Assembly: GCA_012064415.1 (NCBI GenBank)
Contig: SSNU01000064.1
Span: 169,613-233,612 of the forward strand
Reading direction: 5' to 3'
From: Gyrodactylus bullatarudis
Lineage: Eukaryota; Platyhelminthes; Monogenea; Gyrodactylidea; Gyrodactylidae
DNA length: 64,000 nucleotides
Part shown: one piece after another, positions 60,701-64,000 of the stretch
How positions within the stretch are numbered: the first letter of the stretch is position 1
Layout: each line of letters opens with the position of its first letter
Notes under the pieces: model-generated
Database searches by the model: none
Told to the model about the DNA's origin: nothing
What the model saw: the letters and a program-made list of their open reading frames with translations, nothing else
Made by a program: the position numbers and the translations under genes

Positions 60701-63700
60701 AAGGCGGTTGCCATCAGTGTACAGTAAAATTATAAAAATTGATGACAGTACAAGCTGTATAAGGTGCAAGAAAAAAACTCACTTCATTCTTCAAATTCTC
60801 CTGGGACGGATTTTTTGGGAGAATCTTTCTGAATGAATGCACCTTGTGCACCAAATTCCTTTGCTGCTGCTGTTGGTGCTGATTATGAATTTGGGTAATG
60901 TTTTGAGTTGACATTGGAGTAGAGGGAATAAAATCAGACTTGATGCTGACATTCTTATACTTTAGCGGCATATTTGACTGATTTTCCACCGGCGGCAAAT
61001 TCAGATTGGAAGCACTCTTTGAAGATGACAAAGTGGGTCGATTGATACTCGAGATTGACTTCATAGCGCCATTAGTTTGGTAAGGGTGATACAAAGAGCT
61101 ATTATTTGCTGGGTTGACGGTTTTTAGGTAGAAATTATTGGCAGGATTAGACAGGATCACTTTTGTCTGGTTATATCCAACTTGAGTTCTAGTATTATTC
61201 GTAGAAGAATGACCAATGTTATTATTCCACATGTGATAGTCATCCTCGTTGGTAAAAGAACGAGAAAGTGTCTCTTCCTGATACATGGAAATACGCATTT
61301 TTTGTTCGTGACCGTTTTCCTTGATAAGAGAAAAACAATAACTTGATTGACTTATCATAAAGTATTTTCAACTTACCAAGGGTCTTGGGAGAAGGACTCG
61401 TTGGTTGTTCTTTTGATTGGAAGAGGCAGATGTCATAGACAGGGATGATGTTGTCATACATGTATCATTAATTGGTATATTAGAATTGACATTACTAGAT
61501 TGCATGGTTGTCGTCATAATATCCATGGGAGTTGATGTTGGAGGCTGAACTTTCTTCATGCGTAATAACTGACTAGCTGACAGGGAAATCGAAGGATTTA
61601 ATTCATTATAAACGCCTGTAACCTCGTTACTACTGGTCATGGAACCAGCAGGTGAGGCTGACTCATAGATCAAGTCGTTCTTTGGGTTATTAATATTTGT
61701 GGTGCTAACAGTAACCAGAGAGGATGAATTGTACTCCATCGAAGAGAAATTGTTATTCTTCTCTTTAACCTGAAAAGATAAATATGACAATGAATATCAA
61801 GAAAATGTGAAAAATACATATCAATACATTATATTTCTTCACTGAAATTTAGTAAGATTAATTTAGACTTTAAATTATGAGTAAAGACAACGAAACAATT
61901 CTTAGTATGCATTTTTGCATAAATTGAAACTCACATTTCTAACCAAAGGTTGGGAGTAGTTTGAAAGATCTGACATGGAATCAGAATAATCATTATCGCC
62001 ATTGGTGAGCGCCTCACTTTGTTGGGCATTCAGTTTGTCAGATTCTTTTGTAGCAGTCACTATTGAAGAGTTTGATTGATATGAGGGCGCTTCTGCTACT
62101 AATGATGATGTTGTTGTTGGTGTTGAGGAGTTGTTTTCTGTTGAAGCTTTCACTTGACTAACTGTTGATGCTGAGGAAGCAGTTGAGCTTTGTTGAGCCT
62201 TGTTGATATTACCCATAGAAGTCATGGCCGCTGTTCTTTTTCGATTGAGAATCTTTGGTACTGTACTTGTGCCGGTATAAACCTTGCGGATCAACTTCTT
62301 AGGACTTGGCTTTCGACCTGGAGGTCGATTAGCAGCTACTGGCAAACCAGCAAGACTAGCAGCCTCATGAGATGAAGGAATATTAATTTTTGCTGTTTGA
62401 GTTTCATTATAGCTACTTGAAGGATCATAAGATTCCTGGCCATTATAAACTGAATTGGGAGATAAACGAGCCTGTTTTGCACTATTTACATTGGTTTGTC
62501 GTTTTGAGTCATTAAATTTACGTTTTTTATCGTACAAAGATTGATGGAAGAATCGTTCTCGAGAATTATCTGTCTCTGGCTCTGTGTCAGGTGATTGCTC
62601 GCGGTACACTTGGGATTTAATTTGATGAGACTTTTTGCGAATAATATGACGCGAAATGAATTTACGATGACGATCCAAGTTTGTACGACGAAGCAGTCGA
62701 TTAGTGAAAGCACGAACTTTCTTTTGGTTTTCATCATAAATCGCAGAATCTGAGTAAGTTCGCTCCTTCAATTTTTCGATTTCAGCAGTACAATAAAATG
62801 AGCTCTTTGGTTTGTACTCGTCATCAGATTTGCATTTAAAGTCAGACTTGGCTAGTAGACCTTTTTGAGTGTTTTTTCCTCTAGTTTTTGAGGCCTTTGG
62901 ACCATTATTGGTATCCTCATTCTTTATTTGGTTAGGAGGTAGTCCTGGCTTAACTTTGGCGTGAGTCAGAATTATATTGTAGAGATTTTCTTTGCCATTG
63001 TTTCTTCCAATCGAGACACTTCTCAGAATAAAGTTTGTCTTTTCAATCCGCTTGGAGATGGTTTGATAGTCTCTCATATCTAATTCTTTTATGTAAGCTT
63101 CCAAATTGCCAATCAAAACTGTACATCGTAGCCCAAGGATCAACTTTTCAAACATACTAAGACCCATGAATTTATCCTTTTTACTTCTGCTGGCGAGTTT
63201 ACTACAAATTTTCATGACTGATCTTTTGGATGACTTTTGGAGTTTTGTATCTTCAACTTCACTATCGGATGATTCACAATGATCATGATATCGAGAATAT
63301 TTAAATCCCCAAATCTTTTTGACCTTTTCCTTATAGGCATTTGTCTCCATTAAGAAGTTTTCTTCATCAGAATTAATCGACTTTTTACCGTACCCAGTAG
63401 TATTTCTTCGCTTTGTCTTGCCATTCTTCATGGATAGTGAAGGAGCCGCTCTCATAGGTGGTGGACTACGTTGAACGAATGATCGGTTGTAACCACGAGA
63501 GGGTGAGGGATATTCTTCATCTCCACTGAAATAATTTTCCTTAATTCGGGTATTCCTATTACTTTTTGGTTTCTTATCCATATCATTTTGCTCGCTATTG
63601 GCTTTATTTTCATAGCAAAATTTCCACTCAATATGTTGTTTCATGTCTGTTCGTCGAGTTCTCTTTCTACTTGGCTCTTTGGACTGATCGTTTGTGTCGG

Positions 63701-64000
63701 AGGAGTTATCAGATGCATTTGAATTGCCATCTTGAGTATCGGACATCTCGTTACCATTTTCAATATTATTGCTAGCTTCGTTCTTTGAAGAGCGCATTTT
63801 CTTCTTTGAAAAGAACTTTTTGGACTTCCCGTTGGCATCTTGATTCTGCAATTCTTCATCGACCATATCTGAATATTTTTTCTGCTTTGGATTAGGTCGA
63901 AGACGTCCAGTAACACTCCTAGATTGCTTTTTATTTTCAATTTCACGACGTTTTTTGAGAATTTCAAAGATACCAGGACGAACAAGATTTGCAGATGCAA
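57795..64000 (-). CDS. Large basic Ser/Asn/Gln-rich protein, 5' end outside window
   Basis: I do not recognise this gene. Exons (minus): beyond 64000 to 61935, 61769-61377, 61319-60783, 60131-59913, 58708-58457 and a last exon from 57803. All internal junctions are phase 0, and more than 1,150 residues are visible. The first exon is Lys/Arg-rich and acidic-patch-rich, with an NRPPGRKPSPKK stretch like an AT-hook and one more ordered block (MGLSMFEKLILGLRC ... HAKVKPGLP). Later exons are rich in Asn, Ser, Thr and Gln, with a HNQHQQQQQ run. This composition suggests a chromatin or transcription regulator. The end is unclear: the plain reading stops two codons into the last exon (TGA at 57797-57795), whereas another frame there would encode 24 more residues (VIECLRIFGPQDYIPK...). 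A family B foldback and a PLE palindrome lie in its introns. Confidence 0.75.
57874..58400. repeat. Foldback element, family B
   Basis: GCTAGTTGATATGAAAATTT start, ACTCAATATTTTACTCTGGA block, and inverted GAAAAATATTGAGTTTT near the right end (58353-58370). Lies in the last intron of the right-end gene. Confidence 0.65.
59096..59648. repeat. 553-bp near-perfect palindrome with PLE-type motif
   Basis: Arms 59096-59343 and 59401-59648 (248 bp each) are complementary with a single difference that I could find (CATTTCGACG against the complement of CGTCGAAACG); the spacer is 57 bp. Each arm holds CACTGAAGAAGGCGTG and CCGTCGAAACGTTTGG, a signature I associate with Penelope-like terminal repeats. 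The unit lies in an intron (58709-59912) of the right-end gene. Confidence 0.85.

Noticed and set aside
1..64000. CRISPR arrays, bacterial operons, rRNA
   Set aside because: No regularly spaced repeats, ribosome-binding sites or rRNA-like sequence; the genes are spliced and eukaryotic.

Overview
The window is nuclear DNA of an animal. Evidence: AT-rich sequence, multi-exon genes with GT-AG introns, animal-type proteins (SEC63, riboflavin kinase, an SLC4A11-like transporter, a MAP-kinase-phosphatase-like enzyme, Kunitz and thyroglobulin type-1 domains) and Penelope, hAT, LINE and piggyBac-like elements. I suspect an arthropod, perhaps a copepod such as a sea louse, but no sequence here proves the taxon.

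Layout. 1-3 kb: a decayed hAT transposase and a foldback fragment. 3.27 kb (+): a small secreted Kunitz-like protein. 8.9-9.9 kb (-): an orphan 238-residue protein with a clear TATA/CCAAT promoter. 10-21 kb: mainly repeats, with LINE fragments, a SINE-like unit and a 0.75-kb foldback element. 24.1-28.6 kb (-): SEC63. 28.8-29.2 kb (+): riboflavin kinase, head-to-head with SEC63. 30.3-30.5 kb (+): a possible tiny secreted peptide. 30.7-39.5 kb (-): an SLC4A11-like transporter in at least 15 exons, with a foldback element and a Penelope-like element (PLE) in its introns. 41.6-42.4 kb: a second foldback copy. 44.5 kb: an unidentified open frame. 45.5-45.8 kb (-): a 91-residue secreted thyroglobulin type-1 protein. 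46.4-55.6 kb (+): a rhodanese plus dual-specificity phosphatase gene. 57.8 kb to beyond the right end (-): a large basic, Q/N/S-rich protein, probably nuclear.

The most striking signal is a class of very short introns. Protein homology and reading frame place introns of 27 and 25 nt in riboflavin kinase, 35 nt and probably 26 nt in SEC63, and 23 nt in the thyroglobulin type-1 gene. The other compact introns I could define are 54-76 nt. SEC63 also has a 9-nt microexon and a stop-free 60-nt intron. Large introns are packed with self-complementary elements that would form long hairpins in pre-mRNA.

The genes are not an operon. SEC63 (ER translocon), RFK (FMN synthesis), the transporter and the phosphatase are independent genes; only SEC63 and RFK share an intergenic region.
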